From an uncultured Pelagibacteraceae bacterium (lineage in GTDB: Bacteria; Pseudomonadota; Alphaproteobacteria; Pelagibacterales; Pelagibacteraceae): 64,000 bases of DNA. The notes under the pieces are model-generated. The model was not told where the DNA came from, did not search any database, and saw only the letters and a program-made list of their open reading frames with translations. The DNA lies in the NCBI GenBank assembly GCA_902571055.1, contig CACGAM010000004.1, positions 1 through 64,000 of the forward strand. The letters run 5' to 3'. Shown in pieces: positions 1 to 9,295 of the stretch (the first letter of the stretch is position 1; every line of letters starts with the position of its first letter). The position numbers were made by a program, and so were the translations under genes.

Positions 1-1620
1 ACTGTTACAAAAATTTCTCAGAAATATTGCTGGGTACATTTAGATCAACTAAAATCTGAGCCTGCAATCGATATAAACGAGATAAAAGAAATTAATCTAT
101 TAGATAAGCTAAAAGAGGGATCAAAATTAAAAATTGTAGTTGAAAATCTAGAGTCAAGATCGGGTGAAATTGTTGTTTCAGCTTCTAAAGCAAAAAAAAT
201 TGAGGGGTGGGAAGCGCTTCTTAAAAAATACGAAAATAATGAAGTAATTAAAATTAAAATTAAAAACAAAATTAAGGGTGGTTTTGTATGTGAGGAAATT
301 GAAACAAAACATTTATTATTTATGCCTGCATCTCAACTTTCATCAAGACCAAGTAAAGAAAGTGCTAATGTTATAAATACTGAAATGGAAGTCAAAATTA
401 TTCAAGCTGACAGAAAAAGAGCAAATTTATGTTGTTCAAGACGTGAATTAATAAGCGAAAATAAAAAAGGAGATCAAAAACAAAAATTTAATAAATATAA
501 CCTTGGAGATCGTGTAGATGATGCTGTCGTAAAAAGCATAACAGATTGGGGTTTATTTTTTGAAATAAATGGTGAACTAGACGCATTATGTCATTCGTCT
601 TGCTGTAGTTATCAAAGAATTGAGAATTTAAATGATATTTTTGAAGTTGGACAAAAAATACCGGTTGAGGTAATAAGCAAAGATGAAAAGAAACTTCAAA
701 TTGGAGTAAGCATCAAAGCACTTTTAAAAAATCCTTTTGACAATATAGAAAATTATAAAGTAGGTGAAAACTACGACGTTATAGTAAAAAAGGTACTTGC
801 TTACGGTTTATTTTGTGAGTTAGAGGATTCACTGGTAGCTTTATTACATCAATCCCAGATATCATGGACCGAAAAAAACCCATTCCCAAAAAATTATTTT
901 CAAGTTGGCCAAAAAATTAAAGCTCAAATAATGTCAATTGATAAAGATAACCAAAGAATTTCTATATCTCATAAACTTACACAAGAAAATCCATATGAAT
1001 TAATCAAAAATAAATTTGGATCTATTGCTTCAATAGAGGTTACAGTAGTTGATAAAAATGAAAGTGGTTTAATAGTCAAACTTCCAGAAGTAAACGTTGA
1101 AGCATTCTTGCATCAAAATCAATTAAGTTGGACTGGAAATTTTAAAGAGCAATTACAAAATTATAAAAAGGGTGATAGCATTAAGGTAAAAATTGTAGAC
1201 ATATCTGTGGAAAATAGCAAAATATTGGTTAGCAAAAAAGCTTTAGAGCAAGATCCAATGAGCTTTTGGGATGGAAAAAAAGTAGATGATATTGTTACAA
1301 CAAGAGTAATTTCTGTAGATAAAAAGGGACTAATAGTTAAACCTGAGGGGTCAGAAATAGAAATTTTTATAAAAAAAAATCAAATCGCTATAGAAAATGC
1401 CGATGCGAGAGCAGAGCGTTTTACAGTGTCTGACGTTATCGATTGCGCTATAACCGAAATTTCAATGGAAAAAAGGAAAGTATCATTAAGTATTAAAAGG
1501 GTAGAGGAAATAAATAATGAAATAGCAATAAAAAATTATGGTGATTTATCTTCAGGTAAATCTTTACCTTTTGCAAATTTATCTGATAAGTTGAGTAAAA
1601 AAGATAAGAATAAAAAATAA
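1..1620 (+). CDS. rpsA: 30S ribosomal protein S1 (5' truncated by window edge)
   Basis: Frame 1 is open from base 1 to the stop at 1620; repeated S1/OB-fold units (WGLFFEI..HSS..VGQKI; YGLFCEL..LLHQSQISW..VGQKIKAQI; GLIVKLP..FLHQNQLSW); followed by ihfB and pyrF. Confidence 0.93.
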   Translation, partial: TVTKISQKYCWVHLDQLKSEPAIDINEIKEINLLDKLKEGSKLKIVVENLESRSGEIVVSASKAKKIEGWEALLKKYENNEVIKIKIKNKIKGGFVCEEIETKHLLFMPASQLSSRPSKESANVINTEMEVKIIQADRKRANLCCSRRELISENKKGDQKQKFNKYNLGDRVDDAVVKSITDWGLFFEINGELDALCHSSCCSYQRIENLNDIFEVGQKIPVEVISKDEKKLQIGVSIKALLKNPFDNIENYKVGENYDVIVKKVLAYGLFCELEDSLVALLHQSQISWTEKNPFPKNYFQVGQKIKAQIMSIDKDNQRISISHKLTQENPYELIKNKFGSIASIEVTVVDKNESGLIVKLPEVNVEAFLHQNQLSWTGNFKEQLQNYKKGDSIKVKIVDISVENSKILVSKKALEQDPMSFWDGKKVDDIVTTRVISVDKKGLIVKPEGSEIEIFIKKNQIAIENADARAERFTVSDVIDCAITEISMEKRKVSLSIKRVEEINNEIAIKNYGDLSSGKSLPFANLSDKLSKKDKNKK

Positions 1621-1625
1621 GCAAA

Positions 1626-1913
1626 TTGTCAAAAAATAAGTCAGATATTTTAAAACAATTATCAACAAACTTTCCAAATTTTATAAAAAAAGATCTTTCA
1701 AAAGTAATTGAAATTATTTTAGAAAAAATAAAAAACTCTTTGAAAAATAACGAGAGAGTTGAATTAAGAGACACTATAATTTTTGAGGCAAAGTCTTTTA
1801 AAGCTAAATATGCAAGGGATCCAAGAAATAATCAGAAAGTATTTGTTCCAGATAGAAAGTTAATTAAATTCAAGATTTCAAAGAAATGGCAAAAAGAAAT
1901 TAATGAAAAGTAA
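1626..1913 (+). CDS. ihfB: HU/IHF-family DNA-binding protein, IHF beta-like
   Basis: 95 aa with the HU/IHF pattern (RVELRDTIIFEAKSFKAKYARDPRNNQKVFVP); TTG start; directly downstream of rpsA. Confidence 0.85.
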   Translation: MSKNKSDILKQLSTNFPNFIKKDLSKVIEIILEKIKNSLKNNERVELRDTIIFEAKSFKAKYARDPRNNQKVFVPDRKLIKFKISKKWQKEINEK

Positions 1914-2574
1914 AGTTTTTATAGCTTGCGATACTACAAAAATTAAAAAAATTAGAGAAATCATAAGTAAAACTAAAAATTCCAAAATTAAAATTGGTTT
2001 GAAATTTGGTCTTGAATTTTTAAATTCTAAAACTGGTAGAGCTTATATATCGAAAATCAAAAATAAGACAATTTTTGCAGACCTAAAACTTCATGACATC
2101 CCCAATACTTGTGCATCAGCAATTAATGCAATTAAAGATTTAAAAGTTGATTATTTAACGATACACATAAGCTCAGGTTTAGAGGCTCTTAAAGTTGCAA
2201 AAAAAGCCTCAGGTAAAATTAAAATTGTAGGTGTAACTATATTAACCTCATTGAATAATAATGCTTTAAAAGAGATTGGATTTGACAAGGATGTTAAAAA
2301 ATTAGTTCTTCATCAAGCAAGATTAGCAAGCAAAGCAGGGCTTGATGCTATTGTTTGTAGTGCACAAGAGGTAAAATTAGTAAAAAAAGTATTTAAAAAA
2401 GAAATAATAACACCTGGCATAAGATTTAGTTCAAAAGCAAATGATCAAAGGAGAACTTTAACCCCTAAACAAGCCATTTCAAACGGTGCTAATTGGCTTG
2501 TAATAGGTAGGGACATAACTAAAGGTAACATTCAAAAAAATATTAAAAAATTAATTGATCACTTAAATAAATGA
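1903..2574 (+). CDS. pyrF: orotidine 5'-phosphate decarboxylase
   Basis: KIGLKFGLEF, FADLKLHDIPNT, TPGIRF motifs. Confidence 0.93.
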   Translation: MKSKVFIACDTTKIKKIREIISKTKNSKIKIGLKFGLEFLNSKTGRAYISKIKNKTIFADLKLHDIPNTCASAINAIKDLKVDYLTIHISSGLEALKVAKKASGKIKIVGVTILTSLNNNALKEIGFDKDVKKLVLHQARLASKAGLDAIVCSAQEVKLVKKVFKKEIITPGIRFSSKANDQRRTLTPKQAISNGANWLVIGRDITKGNIQKNIKKLIDHLNK

Positions 2575-3194
2575 TCAAAGGTTTAAAAATTTGTGGTGTC
2601 TCAGATGCCGAAACTTTAAGTTATATCTTAAATCACAATCAAAGACCTACTATGATTGGCTTCATAACCAATTATGAAAAAAGCAGAAGATTTGTTGAAT
2701 ATGAAAAACTAAAAAGTTTGGTTGATGTGGATAAAAAAAACGTAAGTTTTGTATCTGTGCTTGTAAATCCAGATGATAAGATTTTAGAAAAAATTAAAAA
2801 TTTAAATTTTGATTATTATCAATTATACGATGTAAATTCTGAAAGAACTAAAGAAATTAAATTAAAATATAAAATCAAAATAATTAGTGCACTTACTGTT
2901 TCAGGTAAAAATGATGTGATAAAATATAAAGATTACCAAGATATCTCAGATATAATTCTATTTGATTCAAAGGGTTACCATAAATCTGAAAGTTTTGATC
3001 ATAACCTACTAGATGAAGTGCCTCATAAATTAAATAAAATGATTGCAGGAAATATACAAATAGATGATATTCCAAAATTTAGAAATAAAGACTTCATAAT
3101 TGACCTTAGTGGAGCAATTGAAGATGAAAATGGAAAAAAAGATATAAATAAAATTAATAAATTGTTAAATTTATTTAAAAAATATGAAACTTAA
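2571..3194 (+). CDS. trpF: phosphoribosylanthranilate isomerase (divergent)
   Basis: LKICGV N-terminus, YQLYD, IAGNI, IDLSGAIEDENGKKDINKI; upstream of trpB/trpA. Confidence 0.85.
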   Translation: MIKGLKICGVSDAETLSYILNHNQRPTMIGFITNYEKSRRFVEYEKLKSLVDVDKKNVSFVSVLVNPDDKILEKIKNLNFDYYQLYDVNSERTKEIKLKYKIKIISALTVSGKNDVIKYKDYQDISDIILFDSKGYHKSESFDHNLLDEVPHKLNKMIAGNIQIDDIPKFRNKDFIIDLSGAIEDENGKKDINKINKLLNLFKKYET

Positions 3195-4428
3195 AAAGAA
3201 AATTCCAGTAATTGATCAAGGAAATAAACTCGGGTTTTGGGGAGGTAAGTTTGGTGGAAATTTTGTTCCCGAAACATTAAAAAAACCAATCGAAGATTTA
3301 GAAATTCTCTTTAATAATCTCAAAAAAGATAAAAAATTCATTGCTGAAAGGGATAAATATTTCAAAAATTGGATAGGTGCTCCTACCAGATTCATAAAAC
3401 TAGAAAATTTAACAAAGCATGTTGGTGGAGCTCAAATTTATTCTAAAGTTGTCTCGGACGCAAACGGTGGGGCACACAAGATTTACAACGCAACAGTCCA
3501 TTGTTTACTTGCAAAACGCTCTGGTAAAAAAGTTATTTGTGGGGACACCGGCGCGGGGTATGCGGGTAAAATGTTAAGTATGGCTGCAAAAAAGTTTGGT
3601 CTTAAATGTAAAATCTTTATGGGCGCAAAAGATATTGCAAGACAACAACCAAATGTAAAAGCTATGAAAAAAAATGGTGCCGAGGTAGTTCCGGTTTATT
3701 CAGGAAGCCAAACGCTTGTGGATGCTGTTTCAGAGTGTATGAGGTTCTGGGTTGCTAACTGTGATACAACTGCCATGTGTGTAGGTAGTACGGTAGGACC
3801 AGCAGTTTTTGTTAGAATTTGCGGTTGGAGCACTAGTCAAATTTCGAGAGAACTTAAAGTTCAATTGATTGATGAGTTTGGATCAATTCCAAAAAAACTT
3901 AAACTTTACAATTGTGTGGGTGGCGGAAGTTCGAGTTTTGGATTTTGGAATGAGTTTATGGATTATGATAAAAAACAGTGTGAATTTATTGGTGTGGAAG
4001 CTGGGGGACCTGCAAAAAGTAAAAAGCATGCAGCACCTTTAACTTATGGTTCTAAAATTGGAATTCTTCATGGTGCAGCCCAATACGTAAATCAAAACTC
4101 AGATGGACAAATAGAAGAAACAGAATCTATCTCAGCTGGTTTGGATTACCCTGGAATTTCTCCACTGCATTGTTTTTTAAAAGACACAAAGAGAGCTAGA
4201 TACACATCAGCAAGCGATGAAGATGCTCTTAAAGCATACAAGTTAGTAACAAAATTTGAAAAATTAAGGCCTTCTTTAGAACCGAGCCATGCATTCTTTG
4301 TTGCAATAGCTGATTCAAAAAAATTTAGCCAAGATACAATAGTAGTCGTTAATAGCTGTGGGGATGCTTACAAAGATAAAGGAATTTTAGAGCAAAGGTT
4401 AGGAAAAAAATATGTTAAATCCAATTAG
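3184..4428 (+). CDS. trpB: tryptophan synthase beta chain (divergent)
   Basis: GNFVPETL, GGAHKIYNA (PLP lysine), DTGAGYAG, GAEVVPVYSGSQTL, CVGGGSSS, SAGLDYPG. Confidence 0.9.
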   Translation: MKLKKKIPVIDQGNKLGFWGGKFGGNFVPETLKKPIEDLEILFNNLKKDKKFIAERDKYFKNWIGAPTRFIKLENLTKHVGGAQIYSKVVSDANGGAHKIYNATVHCLLAKRSGKKVICGDTGAGYAGKMLSMAAKKFGLKCKIFMGAKDIARQQPNVKAMKKNGAEVVPVYSGSQTLVDAVSECMRFWVANCDTTAMCVGSTVGPAVFVRICGWSTSQISRELKVQLIDEFGSIPKKLKLYNCVGGGSSSFGFWNEFMDYDKKQCEFIGVEAGGPAKSKKHAAPLTYGSKIGILHGAAQYVNQNSDGQIEETESISAGLDYPGISPLHCFLKDTKRARYTSASDEDALKAYKLVTKFEKLRPSLEPSHAFFVAIADSKKFSQDTIVVVNSCGDAYKDKGILEQRLGKKYVKSN

Positions 4429-5212
4429 TGCTGCATTTAAAATAGCTAAAAAAGAAAAAAGGCCAGCTTTGTTAACATACACTGTTGCAGGTGATGGATC
4501 AAAAAAACAATCCTTAAATATTCTTGAATCAATATCTGAAAATGTTGATATTCTAGAGGTTGGAGTTCCGCATAACACTCCAGTTGCAGATGGTACCCAA
4601 ATTCAAACCAGCGCATATCGAGCTATAAAAAATGGAATTAAAATTAATGATATTTTTAATATTATTAAAAAATTTAAAAAATTACAAAAAAATAAACCCG
4701 TAATATTAATGGGTTATTATAATATGATTTTTCAGTATGGTGAAAACAACTATATAAAAAAGTGTAAAGCCTCTGGTGTTAATGGATTGATAGTCGTAGA
4801 TTTACCTTGGCCAGAAAATAAAAATTTTGCGAAAAAATGCAAAAGTAAATCGATTTATTTTATTCAGCTATTATCACCAACAACCACAAATAAAAGGCTT
4901 AGAAAAATTATTAAAGATTCTCATCAAATGAATTATTTTATATCAATGTTGAGTACTACAGGGGGTAAATTAAAAGTGACACCTAAAGAAATACTTAAAA
5001 ATTATAATAAAATCAAAAAAATAGATCCAAAAAAACATACTGTGATTGGATTTGGAATCACCGAAAAAACAATTGGAAAATTTAAATCTGCAGATGGATT
5101 GGTTGTAGGTAGTGCAATTTGTAAAGAAATTACTAGAAGTTTAAACAATAGACAAAATCCTGTCACAAATGTAAGTAGATTAGTAAAAAATTTAAAGAAA
5201 AAAATAAGATGA
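4412..5212 (+). CDS. trpA: tryptophan synthase alpha chain (divergent)
   Basis: LLTYTVAGD, ILEVGVPHNTPVADGTQIQ, VVDLPWPE, GFGITEK; overlaps the trpB 3' end. Confidence 0.88.
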   Translation: MLNPISAAFKIAKKEKRPALLTYTVAGDGSKKQSLNILESISENVDILEVGVPHNTPVADGTQIQTSAYRAIKNGIKINDIFNIIKKFKKLQKNKPVILMGYYNMIFQYGENNYIKKCKASGVNGLIVVDLPWPENKNFAKKCKSKSIYFIQLLSPTTTNKRLRKIIKDSHQMNYFISMLSTTGGKLKVTPKEILKNYNKIKKIDPKKHTVIGFGITEKTIGKFKSADGLVVGSAICKEITRSLNNRQNPVTNVSRLVKNLKKKIR

Positions 5213-6150
5213 ATTGGATAAAAAAAATTAAATATTTAGGTCAAAGAATTAAAGTAAATTTTAAAAAAAAATTCCCAACTAAAGAAGAAGTTGAGAATTC
5301 AGATTGGACTAGCTGTTGCACTGGCCCAATATTAAAAAAAGATTTGGAGGATAATTTTTGGGTTTGCGGTGCTTGTGGAAAGCACCACAGAATAAACTGT
5401 TTGCAGAGATTTAATATTTTTTTTGGTAAAGATAATTATGAAATTATAAAAACTCCAATACCTGGAGATGAAAACCCTTTAAAATGGGAGGATGTAAAAC
5501 CGTATAAAAATAGGCTAGCAGATACAAAGAAAAAAACCGGACAGGACTGTGCAATAATGGTGGCTAAAGGAAAAATAAACAACATTGAAGTGATAGCTGC
5601 TGCATCAAATTTTGAATTTTTAGGAGGCTCTGTATCTATAGCGGAATCGGAGGCAATAGTTTATGCCGTCCAAAATGCAATAGATAATAAAATTCCTTTT
5701 GTAAATTTTTGCAGTGGTGGAGGAATGAGAATGATGGCTTCTGCAGTTAGTCTCACAGCCGGGATGGGCAAAACAACAATTGCGATTAATGAGCTTAAAA
5801 AATCTAGATTGCCTTACATAGTTTGCATTGTAGATCCTTGTGCTGGAGGAATTTCAGCAAGTTACGGAATGACAGCCGATGTTATATTTGGAGAGTCAGG
5901 CGCACTTTGTGCTTTTGCTGGTCGCAGAGTTGTGCAGGCAACTGTGAAAGAGGAATTACCTAGTGATTTTCAAAGTGTTGAATTTTTAGAAAAACATGGG
6001 TTTATTGATAAAGTAATACATCGAAGAGATTTAGCGTCAGAGATTGGTAACATATTATCTATATTGCTTAACAAAAATACTGAGGTAAATTTAACAGCAA
6101 ATAATGAAACTTCAGAAAATATTGAGCAGATTACAAAAGCTGCATCCTAA
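5209..6150 (+). CDS. accD: acetyl-CoA carboxylase carboxyltransferase beta subunit
   Basis: Zn-finger-like N-terminus, DPCAGGISASYGM, GESGALCAFAGRRVVQ. Confidence 0.9.
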   Translation: MNWIKKIKYLGQRIKVNFKKKFPTKEEVENSDWTSCCTGPILKKDLEDNFWVCGACGKHHRINCLQRFNIFFGKDNYEIIKTPIPGDENPLKWEDVKPYKNRLADTKKKTGQDCAIMVAKGKINNIEVIAAASNFEFLGGSVSIAESEAIVYAVQNAIDNKIPFVNFCSGGGMRMMASAVSLTAGMGKTTIAINELKKSRLPYIVCIVDPCAGGISASYGMTADVIFGESGALCAFAGRRVVQATVKEELPSDFQSVEFLEKHGFIDKVIHRRDLASEIGNILSILLNKNTEVNLTANNETSENIEQITKAAS

Positions 6151-7369
6151 AGAAATTGATCTTAGTTTAGTTCGTATTAAAAATCTCCTGCACAAACTTG
6201 GAAATCCCCAAGATGAAATTAAAGCTATAACTGTTGTAGGTACTAATGGAAAGAATAGTACAATAAATGCAATTTTCTCAATTTTAAAATCAGCAAATAT
6301 AAAATGTAATGTTTATACAAGTCCTCATATTTTAAAAATAAATGAGAGGTTTATTTTTGATGATAGAGAAATTAATGATGAAGAATTGGCAGATTTATTT
6401 GAGGAAGTAGAAAGTATAAATGAAAATGAAAAAATAACATTTTTTGAAATACTAACTGCTTGTTATTTTTATAAAGCTTCTAAATTTCCTAATAATATTA
6501 ATCTTATAGAAGCTGGGTTATTTCACAGGTTTGATGCTACTAATGTATTAAAAAAAAATATTGCTAGTGTCATAACTTCAATAAGTTTAGATCACTTGGA
6601 CTGGCTACCTCAGAATGAGAGGACTATTGAAAAAATCATATTTGAAAAAACTTCTTCATTATTAAAATCAAATATTATTGTTGCAAAACAAAGCTCAAAT
6701 GAAATTATGGAGTGCATAAAACAAGTAATTTTTAAAAATAATTCTAATAAATTTTTTTTTAATGATGATTATAGCTTTTTAGTTAATGAAAATGATTATT
6801 TTTATTACGAGGATAAATTTGGTAAATTAAAATTACCAATGCCAAATTTACTTGGCCAATTTCAGTTGGAAAATATATCAACTGCAATATCTACTCTGAG
6901 AAATCTAAAGTTTGATATTACGGAGTCAGATATTAGAAGTGGAATAACAAACCTAACATCCTTAGCCAGACTTCAAGAGATAAAATCAGGTAAATTAAAA
7001 GAATTAGTTAAAAATAATAGGTTAATTATTGATGGTAGTCATAACGAAAATGGCAGCAGGTCTTTAAATAATTATCTTCAAAGCTTAAATTGTAACAAGC
7101 ATGTGGTTGTTGGAATGATGGCAAATAAACATCATAAAAAATATATCAGTTACTTTAAAAATATTTCATCTTTAACAACTGTAGATATTCCAAATCAACC
7201 GAATTCGATAAGTGGAAAAGATTTAATGAAAAAATTTAAGGATTTACCAAACGTAAAATATCAACCTAATATATTAGAAGCAATTAAATCCATAAACTTA
7301 AAAGAGGGGGATGTTTTATTAATAACAGGATCTTTATATTTAGCTGGGGAAGTATTGAGTTTAAATTAA
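6104..7369 (+). CDS. folC: bifunctional folylpolyglutamate/dihydrofolate synthase
   Basis: VVGTNGKNST P-loop, YTSPHILKINERF, RFDATNVL, DGSHN, LLITGSLYLAGEVL. Confidence 0.9.
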   Translation: MKLQKILSRLQKLHPKEIDLSLVRIKNLLHKLGNPQDEIKAITVVGTNGKNSTINAIFSILKSANIKCNVYTSPHILKINERFIFDDREINDEELADLFEEVESINENEKITFFEILTACYFYKASKFPNNINLIEAGLFHRFDATNVLKKNIASVITSISLDHLDWLPQNERTIEKIIFEKTSSLLKSNIIVAKQSSNEIMECIKQVIFKNNSNKFFFNDDYSFLVNENDYFYYEDKFGKLKLPMPNLLGQFQLENISTAISTLRNLKFDITESDIRSGITNLTSLARLQEIKSGKLKELVKNNRLIIDGSHNENGSRSLNNYLQSLNCNKHVVVGMMANKHHKKYISYFKNISSLTTVDIPNQPNSISGKDLMKKFKDLPNVKYQPNILEAIKSINLKEGDVLLITGSLYLAGEVLSLN

Positions 7370-7680
7370 AGATTTTCTTTAATCCAATCTTGAATATTAG
7401 ATTTTGTAGTTGCTCCAACCTTTGTACTTGCTAATTCTCCATCTTTAAACAATAGCATTGTTGGGATACCTCTAACTCCAAACTTAGTTGGGGTATTTGG
7501 CTCTTCATCAATGTTATGTTTGGCTACAACAACTTCTTTCATTTCATCAGAAATTGCCTCAAGATGTGGAGCAATCATTAAACATGGATTACACCAAGAT
7601 GCCCAAAAATCCGTAACAACAACTTTATTGTCCTTGATCATTTTTTCAAAAGTTTCGTCCGTAGATTTTACTGTAGGCAT
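7366..7680 (-). CDS. trxA: thioredoxin
   Basis: DFWASWCNPCLMIAPHLEAI..GVRGIPTMLLFKDGE. Confidence 0.93.
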   Translation of the reverse strand: MPTVKSTDETFEKMIKDNKVVVTDFWASWCNPCLMIAPHLEAISDEMKEVVVAKHNIDEEPNTPTKFGVRGIPTMLLFKDGELASTKVGATTKSNIQDWIKENL

Positions 7681-7746
7681 AATTCTTATATATAAAAATT
7701 TAATTTATAATCAATATATAATTTTAGTATTTTAATATTATCCACA

Positions 7747-9177
7747 TTAAACATTTTCATATTTTTTTTGTATTGACATAACATGATCATTTAACTGATC
7801 TAAAAATTTTAGTTTTTCCTCATCATTTTGATCTGAATATTTATCTCTCAAAGTGTCAATTTCAGTAAAACAAGCAGCAACTGTCCACCATTTTTCTTTC
7901 CCAGTGCTTAATATTCTCTTTGCAATACCTTTTTCTATTTTTTTTTTTATGTCTTGAGGCAGGACTTCTGGAGCTTCTTGAAAAATAATTTTCTTACCAA
8001 AATCATGCAACCTTTCATCCTCAAATTTTGACAGTAGGTTTAGTTTATCCTTCCAATCTGCTGAATGCCAGGCAGGAAATAAGGCTGTATCTTTATTTGA
8101 TGTGAATTTTGTATAAATACTTTCCTCAGCATATATATCCTCTTGATTTTTTGATTGTTCTTTATCTTCTGCAATTTCTCTCAAAGCTGTTAATATATTT
8201 TTTGAAAAATCTTCATTTTCCTTAACCATTTTAGATCTTTTGTTAATTAGTTCTAGATCCATTGCATTATAAGGTTCTTCTTGCATACCATATTTTTTAT
8301 CGAGAATTATTGGAGCTTTATTTGATCTTATAGTTCTTAAAAATTTAGGGGTTTTTTTCATTTCTGCTTTTAGTTCATTTACTGACATTTTTAACAAAGG
8401 CTCTACATCAACTCTTAAGTCGACAGCCTGGCCCCATTGATAAATTGGATGAATACAATATTTTGGATGAAGTGGACTGACCAGATATAGTCTACTTTTG
8501 CCATAAAAATATTCATTAAGGGTAATGATATTTTCTTTTTTTATGATTGTTTCGGTCTCTATTTTATTAGAAGTTCTCAAAAACTCATTCCATGTATGAG
8601 GTTGTTTTCTTTTTATCAAACCAAGAACTTTTGCAGTTAAGCTTGCATCAAATAACGCAGAGTGAGCTCCAGCTGAGTCAAACCCATTCATTTTACTCAA
8701 AGACGCTAATTTAAATACCGGGTTATTTTTTTCATTAATTTCTGTCTCAAGCACGTTTTGATCTACAGCATAAGCTGCTCTAGCAATATTAATTCCATCA
8801 TGACGTTTGTTTGGCGAAGCGTTGGTTATATAAGGATATCTAATACCTTTAAAAAACTCTTTTCTTATCATTTCATCATCAAAACCAATATTAGACCAGC
8901 CTAGAAAAATTGCCGGGCTCCATTTTTTAAAAATTTTTTCTATTTCTCCCAGCATTTGATAATGGCTTAAATTTCCTTGGGTAAGCTGCTTGATACTTGT
9001 TTTATTTACTATTAATGCCATTGCTTGAGGTATTTCGCCCTCAGGTAATCTGCATCTTAGATTAAATCTATCTTTCTCATTAAAGTTTTCATCAACTAAA
9101 ATTCCCCCTATCTCAATTATACTTCCAAAATCTGTACTTGCGCTTGAGCTTTCTATGTCCCATATTGCTAAATTCAT
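7747..9177 (-). CDS. sbcB: exodeoxyribonuclease I-like DEDDh exonuclease
   Basis: WDIESSS (DxE), LGWSNIGFDDEMIRKEFF, AHSALFDASLTAKVLGLI exonuclease motifs; length fits ExoI. Confidence 0.8.
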   Translation of the reverse strand: MNLAIWDIESSSASTDFGSIIEIGGILVDENFNEKDRFNLRCRLPEGEIPQAMALIVNKTSIKQLTQGNLSHYQMLGEIEKIFKKWSPAIFLGWSNIGFDDEMIRKEFFKGIRYPYITNASPNKRHDGINIARAAYAVDQNVLETEINEKNNPVFKLASLSKMNGFDSAGAHSALFDASLTAKVLGLIKRKQPHTWNEFLRTSNKIETETIIKKENIITLNEYFYGKSRLYLVSPLHPKYCIHPIYQWGQAVDLRVDVEPLLKMSVNELKAEMKKTPKFLRTIRSNKAPIILDKKYGMQEEPYNAMDLELINKRSKMVKENEDFSKNILTALREIAEDKEQSKNQEDIYAEESIYTKFTSNKDTALFPAWHSADWKDKLNLLSKFEDERLHDFGKKIIFQEAPEVLPQDIKKKIEKGIAKRILSTGKEKWWTVAACFTEIDTLRDKYSDQNDEEKLKFLDQLNDHVMSIQKKYENV

Positions 9178-9295
9178 ATTTACCTTTTAGCTTTGTTTTG
9201 AGGAATATTTGAAGTTATTAAAGAACTTAACTATTCGCATATAAACAATTAGCATTAAGTTAATTAGTCTATCTTTATTAAACAAAAGTTTAAAG

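Noticed and set aside
45-269. 74-aa minus-strand ORF, and similar antisense ORFs (e.g. 35441-35803, 43902-44117, 57266-57812)
   Set aside because: Each lies opposite a confidently identified conserved gene; composition mirrors the antisense of AT-rich or Lys/Asp/Glu-rich coding sequence.
1493-1774. 93-aa minus-strand ORF across the rpsA/ihfB junction
   Set aside because: Antisense to two conserved genes; hydrophobic composition is a by-product of Lys-rich sense codons.
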